A stretch of 64,000 nucleotides of DNA. It comes from a virus. Positions 7,893 through 14,934 of the stretch are shown here, piece after piece. Under the pieces are notes generated by a model that was given only the letters and a program-made list of their open reading frames with translations, searched no databases and had not been told where the DNA came from. Position numbers and translations under genes: made by a program. Location: positions 1 to 64,000 of IMG/VR virus record IMGVR_UViG_3300027917_000019; one strand, 5' to 3'. The number at the start of each line of letters is the position of its first letter. The first letter of the stretch is position 1.

Positions 7893-8097
7893 CTAAGCTC
7901 CACTCTAATATTTCCTGCAGCGCATATATCCACCGCTGATTAATGCACTCTTTTCCGTTCTCAAGCACCAAAAGATCATAGCCTTCTGTAACAAGCTGAT
8001 TTTCTACACGCACTACATTATCATGTAAATCTTGTGTGTAGTTAAGGGCCCATCGGGTCCAATAGCTTATCCATGCTAATCTAGGTTCCCTTTTCAC
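7885..8097 (-). CDS. Tandem-array small protein, member 1 (70 aa, GTG start)
   Basis: The first family member in transcription order. It has the NQLVTEGYDLLVL box and WIYALQEILEWSLDE end. The final EWSL recalls the WSLL tails of nearby proteins but is followed by DE. Function is unknown. Confidence 0.7.
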   Translation of the reverse strand: MKREPRLAWISYWTRWALNYTQDLHDNVVRVENQLVTEGYDLLVLENGKECINQRWIYALQEILEWSLDE

Positions 8098-8102
8098 GAA
8101 AA

Positions 8103-8183
8103 CTAACCATAGCTAAGCCAAGTCCCCAGAACAACTAGAGAAACAAACAAAACAGCATTCAGGTAGTATTCTACTGGATTCAT
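8103..8183 (-). CDS. 26-aa membrane micropeptide
   Basis: It starts MNPVEYYL, then has one hydrophobic helix (NAVLFVSLVVLGTW) and ends LSYG. The ATG forms an ATGA overlap with the stop of the upstream gene, which supports translation. It is probably a single-pass inner-membrane peptide. Function is unknown. Confidence 0.6.
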   Translation of the reverse strand: MNPVEYYLNAVLFVSLVVLGTWLSYG

Positions 8184-8389
8184 AGCTTGGTAGAAAGCCT
8201 GCGATTGATATTCAGTGCAACAATACCCTCCAACACTGCAACAGTCGCAGACTCATATTCCTCATGAACCTGATAGTTCGTCTTGTCATCGATAGCTACA
8301 AGACCAATCTTCCCGTTTTCCTTCTCGATGATGTGTAGTGTGAAACTAGAAAGTGTTTGGTCTTCGCGCTTCTCTTCAGACTTTGTCAT
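8180..8389 (-). CDS. Hypothetical protein, 69 aa
   Basis: The ATG at 8389 overlaps the upstream stop as ATGA, so this start is preferred to 8401. It is charged at the N-terminus (MTKSEEKRED) and then beta-rich. It does not belong to the LVVE family. Function is unknown. Confidence 0.65.
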   Translation of the reverse strand: MTKSEEKREDQTLSSFTLHIIEKENGKIGLVAIDDKTNYQVHEEYESATVAVLEGIVALNINRRLSTKL

Positions 8390-8583
8390 AGTAGATTCCA
8401 TTCTCCGGCCTCCTCGTCGATGTATGGTCTAGTGTCCTTTGGAGGGACTTGAACCCATTTATATCCAAGCGCCGTTTTTTCAGTCTTGTGGTACGTAATA
8501 TTGAAAGTACTGGTGTTATAGTGATCAGGATTTCCCCAAGCTGCCGCGCTGTAATCAACACCGCCAATATAAAGGTCACTCAC
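8386..8583 (-). CDS. Hypothetical protein with C-terminal EWNLL tail, 65 aa
   Basis: The GTG at 8583 overlaps the upstream TGA (GTGA), preferred to the GTG at 8595. The body is beta-rich. It ends DEEAGEWNLL, a variant of the (E/D)WSLL tail found on four other proteins in this window. Function is unknown. Confidence 0.66.
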   Translation of the reverse strand: MSDLYIGGVDYSAAAWGNPDHYNTSTFNITYHKTEKTALGYKWVQVPPKDTRPYIDEEAGEWNLL

Positions 8584-8921
8584 AACAAGCTCCACTCTCC
8601 CTCTTCACTAGGGTCGTACAATTCAAGCTCTGTCAGGTCTACAAACGTAATAACCCCACGAGCTTCTACATTTACCCCAAAGTAGTTGCTGTCCACAGTA
8701 TATCCAGATCCATGGTCAGATACAGACGCTGTGTGCTTCTTAGCAACCAAGCGCTCTTCAGATTTCGTCCCATCCGGCCAGCGAACTTTTACTATCTGCC
8801 CCGCAATCAAGGTGATACCACGAGAACGAGACGCAGTACCTGCAGTTGATAGGCCCTCGCCGCTATAGGCGTAATAGATGTAGCCCCAATCATCGAACCT
8901 TTCAATCTTCCTATAACTCAC
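8580..8921 (-). CDS. Hypothetical protein with C-terminal EWSLL tail, 113 aa
   Basis: Beta-rich, with IVKVRWPDG and a glycine- and serine-rich centre, possibly a small SH3-like barrel. It ends PSEEGEWSLL. It is coupled by a 4-nt overlap to the next gene, which carries the related tail. Function is unknown. Confidence 0.68.
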   Translation of the reverse strand: MSYRKIERFDDWGYIYYAYSGEGLSTAGTASRSRGITLIAGQIVKVRWPDGTKSEERLVAKKHTASVSDHGSGYTVDSNYFGVNVEARGVITFVDLTELELYDPSEEGEWSLL

Positions 8922-8924
8922 ATG

Positions 8925-9119
8925 TCACCCACAGCCGGCGCCTGTCTGGCGAGGCTCCTCTTTCTCCTCGGACGGGTGGTCTACCGTAGCGCGTAATTCG
9001 TTGACAGCAGCAGTCAGGTCTTCAATCAGTACCTGTAAAATGACAAGGTCAGCCTTAACGTTGTTCAATTCGGCTCGCATGCACGTCAAGTCTAGTTGTG
9101 TAAAGTCCATCGCCCGCAT
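8925..9119 (-). CDS. Coiled-coil hypothetical protein, 64 aa
   Basis: First gene of the leftward operon. The ATG at 9119 follows an AGGAAGG ribosome-binding site; the longer frame from 9182 is less likely. Leucine and valine heptads run through the middle, followed by an acidic tail and a terminal GAGCG. Function is unknown. Confidence 0.6.
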   Translation of the reverse strand: MRAMDFTQLDLTCMRAELNNVKADLVILQVLIEDLTAAVNELRATVDHPSEEKEEPRQTGAGCG

Positions 9120-9489
9120 CGTAAGCACCTTCCTGCACGTCGTCAAGAGGTTATGAAAGGGATCGTTTTGAAAACGAAGCATTCAAGGTGTAAACTAACA
9201 TCAGAATAGACCCTTAAATAAGTACTTGTCTGTGAATAGATCACCATTTCTAGCTTGTTTTCACAAAACGAGGTGTTAGAATGGTGCTGAAGACTGCTCA
9301 GAATGGCCCTATTTGGTGTTGACAGGGGTTATGGTAGTGCTTATTTGGTACCTAACTAGGTATTACGAGTACGTGGAGAGATCCGGGCTGGTCTGACGGC
9401 CTGAAATTATGCCCCGTGGGTATACCTATCTTGTATGCGGGCCGTTGTCCGGACCAAAATAGGGACAGACTTTAAAAGAGGGACAGTAC
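9120..9489. other. Divergent intergenic control region
   Basis: This lies between the leftward small-gene operon and the rightward genes. A sigma70-like site TTGACA-N17-TATTTG lies at 9319-9347 and a weaker TTGTTT-N16-TAGAAT near 9258-9285. I see no gene here and no clear leftward promoter. Confidence 0.5.
9319..9347 (+). promoter_or_regulatory. Sigma70-type promoter
   Basis: TTGACA, 17 bp, TATTTG. It faces the rightward genes beginning at 9490. The -10 box is imperfect. Confidence 0.5.
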
Positions 9490-9855
9490 ATGAGTGAGGA
9501 CCAAGACATTTGTCGAATAGTTCTACATCTGATTGAACCTGATGAAACGTTAGAGTTCGCGGTGGTTAGATCTGAAGTAGTACACTTTCTATCTGTGGTT
9601 AACAACCTGAACACAGTGTTCGTAAACATAAATGGAACAGGTATTCCAATCCGCCGCATCGCCTCCTATAATGAAGAAGACATGAACGGTGAGAGTGTTT
9701 ACAATAAGGCATTTATCTACACATCCCTGCCTATTCAAACAGTCGTACTTCCCCCAGCAACAGGATCCCCCCCATCGTTACCAAACGTCACAACAAGCGA
9801 GGACTGGTATCTGCACGCAGGTGACATAGGTCCCCTAAAGAAGGAAGGCTTCTGA
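9490..9855 (+). CDS. Hypothetical protein, 121 aa
   Basis: I do not recognise it. It starts MSEDQDICR, with mixed alpha/beta composition and a proline-rich segment near residues 85-95. It is first in a run of rightward small genes and its stop overlaps the next start (TGATG). Confidence 0.65.
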   Translation: MSEDQDICRIVLHLIEPDETLEFAVVRSEVVHFLSVVNNLNTVFVNINGTGIPIRRIASYNEEDMNGESVYNKAFIYTSLPIQTVVLPPATGSPPSLPNVTTSEDWYLHAGDIGPLKKEGF

Positions 9856-10157
9856 TGGCTATTCGAGCAACGACACATTCACCCCGTAGGACTAATAAGC
9901 CTACCTCTAAGGATGTCGATGTAGTAAAGATGATCGTAACTCTACACTCTGGTGCTGAGTTTGAGGCTGTCGGCGGCCGTGACGACGCTATTGATTTTCA
10001 CAGGCGTTTCAAAAAGTGGGTAGACGGTCAAGTTCACAAAACAGATAACCACAAGATTGTATTCTTTGGTGGTATTTACTTTGCCGCGAATGCTGTCGCT
10101 GTATATTCTGCTGAAGATATGGATGGGAAGAAGGTAGACCTTGGCCCCGCACATTGA
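9855..10157 (+). CDS. Hypothetical protein, 100 aa
   Basis: A basic N-terminus (about 20 residues) precedes a compact alpha/beta region. The start overlaps the previous stop. The segment IASYNEEDMNGESV in the upstream protein resembles VAVYSAEDMDGKKV here, so the two may be distant paralogues. Function is unknown. Confidence 0.62.
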   Translation: MAIRATTHSPRRTNKPTSKDVDVVKMIVTLHSGAEFEAVGGRDDAIDFHRRFKKWVDGQVHKTDNHKIVFFGGIYFAANAVAVYSAEDMDGKKVDLGPAH

Positions 10158-10548
10158 TGTGCCTGAAGGTAAAGACGTAATAGACGTTTTCCACAAGTGG
10201 CACGCAAAGCTTGACAGTGAAAACAGAGAGATAATCTTCTCTGTATCTACACAATATTATTTGGAAGAAGGACAGGCTGATCTTCTTGACCCAGAAGATG
10301 AGACGAAGTGGACCAAGGTTTTGGTACTACCTTTTCCTAAGGATAATGTTGTAACCGAGAAAGGTGAGATGTTAGTCGGCGCGTCTGTTCCTACTTTCTT
10401 TGACACAGAACAGCTCAAAAAACGGTTCATCCCTATAGACGACTTTGTACAAGTCGTCTATAAGATGGTTGAACAGATAAACGCCGATTTAGAAAACGCA
10501 ATGCTATTGCAGCAAATGGAAGATAACGCTGAGTGGAGTCTTCTGTAG
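10141..10548 (+). CDS. Hypothetical protein with C-terminal EWSLL tail, 135 aa (TTG start)
   Basis: The TTG at 10141 has AAGAAGG spaced 6 nt before it. GTG at 10159 is the alternative. It is acidic, with a C-terminal helix ending MEDNAEWSLL. Function is unknown. Confidence 0.62.
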   Translation: MAPHIDVPEGKDVIDVFHKWHAKLDSENREIIFSVSTQYYLEEGQADLLDPEDETKWTKVLVLPFPKDNVVTEKGEMLVGASVPTFFDTEQLKKRFIPIDDFVQVVYKMVEQINADLENAMLLQQMEDNAEWSLL

Positions 10549-10562
10549 TTATTTGTTAGGGG

Positions 10563-10591
10563 TTGACAAACAGAAATGTTTGACGTGGATA
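10563..10591 (+). promoter_or_regulatory. Promoter TTGACA-N17-TGGATA
   Basis: The predicted transcription start falls within a few bases of the ATG at 10596, so the message may be leaderless or nearly so. Confidence 0.5.
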
Positions 10592-10595
10592 CCTA

Positions 10596-11030
10596 ATGAT
10601 AATAGTCAATGATTTCATATTTATCAAAGTGTTTCCAGACTTATTCTGGGCACAGTGTGGAGATGGTTGGTTACTGCTTGGGGCTGAGTCATTAGCACAA
10701 GACCCCCACATCCTAGCAGCGGTGACGTATGATTCTGAAGTTAAAACAGGAAGGTTTGTACATCTGGTAAAGGCAGACATGCGTCTGAAGGCTGACAAGA
10801 TTTCTGGCGATGACGTGTACTATTCAACAGGTCAAACAAGCCCTCGTGCTCTTATGACAACATATCCAGACTTTGTGTACATAGTACAAGCCGATAACAG
10901 TGATGATCTAAAAGGGCACATTCTAGAACTACTATTCAGGAGTGATGTTCCTACTCCTAGTGTACCTTCTGAAAAAGTAGACCGTCGCCCAAGTTTTGAA
11001 GATCTTGAGGGAGATTGGTCCCTTCTGTGA
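10596..11030 (+). CDS. Hypothetical protein with C-terminal DWSLL tail, 144 aa
   Basis: Begins MIIVNDFIFIKVF, mixed alpha/beta. The last residues are EDLEGDWSLL. No ribosome-binding site precedes the ATG, consistent with a leaderless transcript from the promoter at 10563. Function is unknown. Confidence 0.62.
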   Translation: MIIVNDFIFIKVFPDLFWAQCGDGWLLLGAESLAQDPHILAAVTYDSEVKTGRFVHLVKADMRLKADKISGDDVYYSTGQTSPRALMTTYPDFVYIVQADNSDDLKGHILELLFRSDVPTPSVPSEKVDRRPSFEDLEGDWSLL

Positions 11031-11556
11031 TCTTTCTTCACTTTCTTTCCTCACACCCATTGACAACCCTTGGTATTACCCCCAATTTAGATCAGACGGT
11101 TTAAGGGTAAGGCTTAATTCTCAGACTAAAGAGTTAGTAGTTATGTACGGTGAAGATATAGATGCTATTGACGTAGTAGACTGTGTATTCGAGTACTATG
11201 ATAAATACGGTAAGCGTATTACATTTGACGACCTAATAGAACTAGAAGACGACCAGAAATACGGTATAGTCGGTGTGTGGGTAAACTGGGTAGGAGAAGA
11301 AGTTATTACTACCACTTGGAATGGTGTACCTGTCTATCCTATAGAGGAGAAGGAAGGTCCTGACCCTCTCATCTTTGAGACTGTCTGTCATCGGGAAGAT
11401 CGGTACCGAAATATCATTCGTAGGTACTCTACACTGGATAGGGCTATAGAGGGGCATCGAACCGCTGTTTTGCAAGCAGGTGGTGATCCTGATTCAAATT
11501 ACGACAACATGCCTGACTGGATGCCTCCGTACTTCCTAGACTCGGATTTTTACTGA
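10996..11556 (+). CDS. Hypothetical protein of the W(D/N)W-GE family, up to 186 aa
   Basis: The start is uncertain: TTG at 10996 would overlap the previous gene by 35 nt, and the next ATG is at 11143. The C-terminal half (VGVWVNWVGEEVITT, later EGH, GGDPD, PDWMPPY) is homologous to the next two genes, which are shorter. Function is unknown. Confidence 0.6.
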   Translation: MKILREIGPFCDLSSLSFLTPIDNPWYYPQFRSDGLRVRLNSQTKELVVMYGEDIDAIDVVDCVFEYYDKYGKRITFDDLIELEDDQKYGIVGVWVNWVGEEVITTTWNGVPVYPIEEKEGPDPLIFETVCHREDRYRNIIRRYSTLDRAIEGHRTAVLQAGGDPDSNYDNMPDWMPPYFLDSDFY

Positions 11557-11557
11557 G

Positions 11558-11833
11558 ATGACTAACACATATGTTGCTCCCTCAGGGTATATACTTGTAA
11601 AAGCTTGGGTAGACTGGCTTGGAGAGACTGTGGTTGAAACTTCAAGGGCACGTGAAAAAGGAAGGTATATTACGTTTGTGTCTACAAAGAACGGGCCGAT
11701 AGGCCCTGTTGCTTTCTATGACACGCTTGAAGACGCCGAAAAGGGGCATGACCTTGAAGTTAAATCTCATGGTGGTGACCCCGAAGGTTTTTACCCTCGT
11801 CCAGATTGGTATATCAAACGAGTGTGTGGGTGA
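11558..11833 (+). CDS. W(D/N)W-GE family protein, 91 aa
   Basis: It carries VKAWVDWLGETVVET near the start and GDPEGFYPRPDWYIK at the end. It is a tandem paralogue of the next gene: 11605-11631 and 11915-11941 are identical DNA. Tryptophan-rich and probably beta. Function is unknown. Confidence 0.65.
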   Translation: MTNTYVAPSGYILVKAWVDWLGETVVETSRAREKGRYITFVSTKNGPIGPVAFYDTLEDAEKGHDLEVKSHGGDPEGFYPRPDWYIKRVCG

Positions 11834-11837
11834 ACTA

Positions 11838-12191
11838 GTGCCTTATTTTGATATCAACACTCTAGATATTCATAAGGACTATCTGTCTCCTACAGGTTAC
11901 CAAGTTATAAACGTTTGGGTAGACTGGCTTGGAGAGACTGTAATTGAGACTGTCTTTGATAGTGCTTCGAATGCCAGGATTGAGTACACTTCTGAGTATA
12001 CTCCTACCTTGTTTTACACGTATGTGGCTACACATAAGGGGGCTATAACTTCTCTTAATGATTACTTGACTGTGCAGGAAGCTAAGGACGGGCATGTTGC
12101 TTTAGTTAGGGCTCATGGAGGCAATCCTGAAGGTTTTTACCCTCGTCCAGATTGGTACATCAAAAGTGTCGCTAACATCGTTCGTTTTTAA
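11838..12191 (+). CDS. W(D/N)W-GE family protein, 117 aa (GTG start)
   Basis: Second copy of the family, with NVWVDWLGETVIET and GNPEGFYPRPDWYIK plus an insertion of about 25 residues in the middle. The GTG at 11838 follows the previous stop by 4 nt. A frame open from 11709 is only the extension of this one. Confidence 0.62.
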   Translation: MPYFDINTLDIHKDYLSPTGYQVINVWVDWLGETVIETVFDSASNARIEYTSEYTPTLFYTYVATHKGAITSLNDYLTVQEAKDGHVALVRAHGGNPEGFYPRPDWYIKSVANIVRF

Positions 12192-12372
12192 GGGTTTGGT
12201 AATATTGCTGGTAGGTTGTGGCTCTACCATCACTATGACCCTTCCTAACTTGCAGAAGGGTACTTGTACTGGTGACGAGAATGTTCGCTACTGTGTTGAA
12301 GCAAATGGTACCTCTTGGTTGTGCACCCGCTCTGGTACGTGGTGGGAGTGTACGGTGACCCCTAATGACTAA
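12166..12372 (+). CDS. Putative small lipoprotein, about 68 aa
   Basis: A hydrophobic stretch ends in a lipobox (LVILLVGC), followed by a cysteine-rich domain (CTGDENVRYC, WLC, WWEC), suggesting a lipid-anchored, disulfide-stabilised surface protein. The start codon is uncertain (GTG 12166 proposed). It overlaps its neighbours at both ends. Function is unknown. Confidence 0.5.
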   Translation: MSLTSFVFKGLVILLVGCGSTITMTLPNLQKGTCTGDENVRYCVEANGTSWLCTRSGTWWECTVTPND

Positions 12373-12601
12373 CGCGGAAATTCGTGAATGGTTTACGCCT
12401 GCAGAGGATTGTGTTCCTAACAGACATGCGGTCATCACTTATGAGACAGACTGCTGGTGTGTTCTAGTAGAAGAGTACATTGTTTCCACAAAGACTCCTC
12501 GGAAGATTGTACACAGTGCTCATGGGTATGGGTCAACCGTTTGGGAGGCACTAGTTAATGCTATAGCGGAGTGGGGCCGCACTAGGTGTGGTGCCATTTA
12601 G
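12365..12601 (+). CDS. Hypothetical protein, 78 aa
   Basis: ATG at 12365 overlaps the end of the preceding lipoprotein frame. A conserved-looking C-terminal segment (GSTVWEALVNAIAEWG) resembles the domain found in small phage proteins that act on one substrate sample, but I cannot assign it. It is last in the operon, before a terminator. Confidence 0.6.
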   Translation: MTNAEIREWFTPAEDCVPNRHAVITYETDCWCVLVEEYIVSTKTPRKIVHSAHGYGSTVWEALVNAIAEWGRTRCGAI

Positions 12602-12620
12602 CTCAATGTTGTCAAAATAA

Positions 12621-12640
12621 AACCCCGCGCTTGCGGGGTT
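12621..12640. terminator. Hairpin terminator
   Basis: AACCCCGC-GCTT-GCGGGGTT, 8-bp stem, A-rich before and AT-rich after. It ends the 9490-12601 gene run. Confidence 0.7.
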
Positions 12641-12951
12641 TACAAATTAAAGACACTGATTTGTGCGTTACGTGGTTTGTTATATATAAGAACTGCTTTG
12701 AACTATCTCAGATAGCTGGTGCTGCTAACAGATAGCTCGATATTTGAAAATTATCAATACACCTAATGCGACACATTCCGGGCTTGTGCTAGATTTATCG
12801 GTACCAGGGTTATACATGGTAGTTGCAACTATACGCTCCACAGAGCAGATAGTTGCAAATAATATTGTTTTTATTTAGTTATGTTTTTTCCACAATACCG
12901 TTATACCTTCGCTGCGCGTTGTTATGTACAATCTCTGTTATCAGGATAGGT
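12641..12951. other. Gene-free stretch with a repeated TAGTTGCAA motif
   Basis: The palindrome TAGTTGCAACTA at 12820-12831 is followed by TAGTTGCAA at 12850-12858, and AGATAGCT occurs twice near 12709-12736. These could be operators for the promoter at 12952. I see no gene here. Confidence 0.45.
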
Positions 12952-12980
12952 TTGACAAGTGTGATGTTCTCAGTTACACT
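12952..12980 (+). promoter_or_regulatory. Promoter TTGACA-N17-TACACT
   Basis: Near-consensus. The -10 box ends 5 nt before the GTG start of the metalloprotease, so the transcript would be leaderless. Confidence 0.7.
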
Positions 12981-12985
12981 AAAGT

Positions 12986-13657
12986 GTGTCCAGATGGTTG
13001 AATTTCTTAGGATTTCTGGTATTGGCCCTGTTTATCGAGGCATGCATACCAACATCCTTGAAACTAGATAGTGGTCCCATGCTGGTCCCTATAACGCAAG
13101 CAGGTTACCACTGGACTCCTGACCGCTTCCCTATTCCAGTATATGTACATCCGCAGATGGACCCTATCCGCAAGTTGGCTGTATTACTAGCCATAGACCA
13201 GTGGAACGAGTCTGTAGGTGGTGACGTGTTTGAGTACATAGACGCTCCTCCCAACTGGCCCATGTTTGAAGAGAACGGAGCGTTTACAGCATTGGGATTT
13301 GTTAGTGTGGAGGAAGGGCTTGTTGGTGTTGACCCAGATATGAACGTACAGCGTAATGCGTGGGCAGCTGTTTCTCTCAGACCTGGAAGGTACGAACTTC
13401 TAGGTGAGATTCATGGGGCTAGGGTTATGATTGGTACACACGTATCCGGTCTAGAAGACGCCGCTCGGATCACATTCCATGAGCTTGGGCACTGTTTAGG
13501 CTTGGCACATGATGGAAATGATCGTACAAGCATCATGTACTATAGCGCCACTCTTTCTATGAGTCAGCATCTACAGGAAGAGGATTTGGCCTATGTTAGA
13601 CAACAAGTGGGGACTTGGACTGCTGTCGAGGTCTTCCGTGAGTCACTCCAACTCTGA
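12986..13657 (+). CDS. Metzincin-type zinc metalloprotease lipoprotein, 223 aa
   Basis: A lipoprotein signal peptide with a hydrophobic core and cysteine at residue 20 (LFIEAC-IP) precedes a matrixin-like domain. The zinc site HELGHCLGLAH lies near residues 166-176, with a downstream Met-turn (SIMYY). This predicts an extracellular, membrane-anchored endopeptidase of the M10 type. The GTG start sits directly at the predicted transcription start. Its target is unknown; it may modify the host surface during infection. A second lipoprotein protease lies at 29278-29988. Confidence 0.8.
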   Translation: MSRWLNFLGFLVLALFIEACIPTSLKLDSGPMLVPITQAGYHWTPDRFPIPVYVHPQMDPIRKLAVLLAIDQWNESVGGDVFEYIDAPPNWPMFEENGAFTALGFVSVEEGLVGVDPDMNVQRNAWAAVSLRPGRYELLGEIHGARVMIGTHVSGLEDAARITFHELGHCLGLAHDGNDRTSIMYYSATLSMSQHLQEEDLAYVRQQVGTWTAVEVFRESLQL

Positions 13658-13853
13658 GTTATGGCATTTGCTGTTTGATCTTCAAATTCTCGTAAACGGG
13701 CATTGTGACGTTACAACTACTCCAGAATACGATGATGCAGTAGAAGCTTTTGATCCAGAACATGATGAAAGATACAGAGCGGCCATGTTGAAGGCTCGGG
13801 AGGCTTGTCCAGCAACGATTGACGATGAGGAGGGAGATTGGAGCCTCCTCTGA
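13638..13853 (+). CDS. Hypothetical protein with C-terminal DWSLL tail, 71 aa
   Basis: The GTG at 13638 has GAGG at the right spacing and overlaps the protease end by 20 nt; a longer frame from 13593 is possible. It is acidic and helical, ending DDEEGDWSLL, the most conserved version of the shared tail. Function is unknown. Confidence 0.62.
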   Translation: MSHSNSELWHLLFDLQILVNGHCDVTTTPEYDDAVEAFDPEHDERYRAAMLKAREACPATIDDEEGDWSLL

Positions 13854-13854
13854 C

Positions 13855-13883
13855 TTGACAAGTATGAGGATTGGTCTTATGTT
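13855..13883 (+). promoter_or_regulatory. Promoter TTGACA-N17-TATGTT
   Basis: It sits directly after the preceding stop codon and drives the HAD phosphatase gene and probably the RNR genes. Confidence 0.7.
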
Positions 13884-13886
13884 CAG

Positions 13887-13911
13887 GACACGCAGTTTAT
13901 GCGTGTCTTTT
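13887..13911 (+). promoter_or_regulatory. 5' hairpin plus T-run in a leader
   Basis: GACACGCA-GTTTA-TGCGTGTC then TTTT. It lies at the predicted 5' end of the transcript, so it could protect the end or attenuate transcription before the gene at 13925. Confidence 0.6.
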
Positions 13912-13924
13912 CAATTGAGGAACT

Positions 13925-14518
13925 ATGAAGACAGTATTTGTTATCGACATCGACACATCGATTGCGAACAACGATGAGAGAGCTAAGCTCCTCGATAAAG
14001 AATGCATGGTGTGTTTAGCTAAGATTGGTGAGCACAAACCAGATAAGTGCCCTACATGTGGCTCATCTGATTTTAAGGTGTCTCAGTCTTCTTGGGATTC
14101 TTTCTTATCTCCGTCTGTGATGAAGACGGATACTCCAGTGCCAAAGGCTCAGGTTGCTATCCGCAGGATGCGTGAACTCGGTATGGAGTTTCACTTCATT
14201 ACCGGACGTGGTGAGAATCTGAGAAAGGTCACTGAAGAGTGGTTGCAAGAACATTTCGGTTGGGACCCAGCCAGAGAAGCTCTGTACATGAGGGGCATAG
14301 AAGACGAAGGTGTTGCAGCTTCTGTGTACAAGGAGGGTGCTCTTAAGCGCCTGATCAAAGAGTACGGGTTGCAGGATTCTAGGTTTATCTTCATGGAGGA
14401 CGACAAACACGTGTTTCGAATGTTTCAACAGTACGGGATAGTCATTCAATGTCCAGAGGGTTGGGAGCATTGGGTTCCTGATGTTGCTTCTGGTGTGGAG
14501 CCTACGTGGAAACGATGA
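13925..14518 (+). CDS. HAD-superfamily phosphatase with zinc-ribbon insertion, 197 aa
   Basis: HAD motif I is DIDTS (D8, D10), motif II TGRG, a lysine lies in VYKEGALKR and motif IV is EDDKHV. An inserted zinc ribbon uses CMVC (27-30) and CPTC (42-45) in the cap position. The fold is that of nucleotide or polynucleotide 3'-phosphatases of phages. The substrate is not determined; an end-healing or nucleotide role is plausible beside the RNR. GAGG lies before the ATG. Confidence 0.75.
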   Translation: MKTVFVIDIDTSIANNDERAKLLDKECMVCLAKIGEHKPDKCPTCGSSDFKVSQSSWDSFLSPSVMKTDTPVPKAQVAIRRMRELGMEFHFITGRGENLRKVTEEWLQEHFGWDPAREALYMRGIEDEGVAASVYKEGALKRLIKEYGLQDSRFIFMEDDKHVFRMFQQYGIVIQCPEGWEHWVPDVASGVEPTWKR

Positions 14519-14616
14519 ACATGGAATCTTTTCTTTTCTTCTTAGGGCTGTGGGTTGTCATACTAGCTTTCCCAGTTATTTGGTTCATGTATAATGACTA
14601 CAAGCAACGTAAGTAG
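14515..14616 (+). CDS. 33-aa membrane micropeptide
   Basis: MNMESFLFF, then one transmembrane helix (LGLWVVILAFPVIWFM), then YNDYKQRK. It is coupled by ATGA to the phosphatase stop. Probably a single-pass membrane protein with a basic cytoplasmic tail. Confidence 0.55.
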   Translation: MNMESFLFFLGLWVVILAFPVIWFMYNDYKQRK

Positions 14617-14926
14617 TGTTAAGTGTGCGTATGATGAGGGGAACTACTCGTTTACTCTACAGCAGCTTGGTTACCCTGCGTTTGTAGTACCAGAAGGTTA
14701 CCTACAGCGACTTGTTGATGTGTTCCTGGAACCAAGTGAATATGAATTGTCTGAGAGCCTTTGGAACACTTTTCGCGTGACAGAAGCTGAACAATCTCTT
14801 ATACTTGAACGATCCAGCAAGGGCAAGTCCGTGCTGTTGATGAAGCTGTCCAAATCAGCCGCTAAGCAGTTGGCTGAGAAGATAGAAAGTATCCACGGGT
14901 CTGTGATTCGTTCTTATACTTGGTAG
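14594..14926 (+). CDS. Hypothetical protein, 110 aa
   Basis: Mixed alpha/beta with a C-terminal helix (SKSAAKQLAEKIESIHG). It overlaps the micropeptide before it and abuts the RNR gene, so it may be co-expressed with it. I do not recognise the family. Confidence 0.62.
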   Translation: MTTSNVSSVKCAYDEGNYSFTLQQLGYPAFVVPEGYLQRLVDVFLEPSEYELSESLWNTFRVTEAEQSLILERSSKGKSVLLMKLSKSAAKQLAEKIESIHGSVIRSYTW

Positions 14927-14934
14927 GGAAGAGT

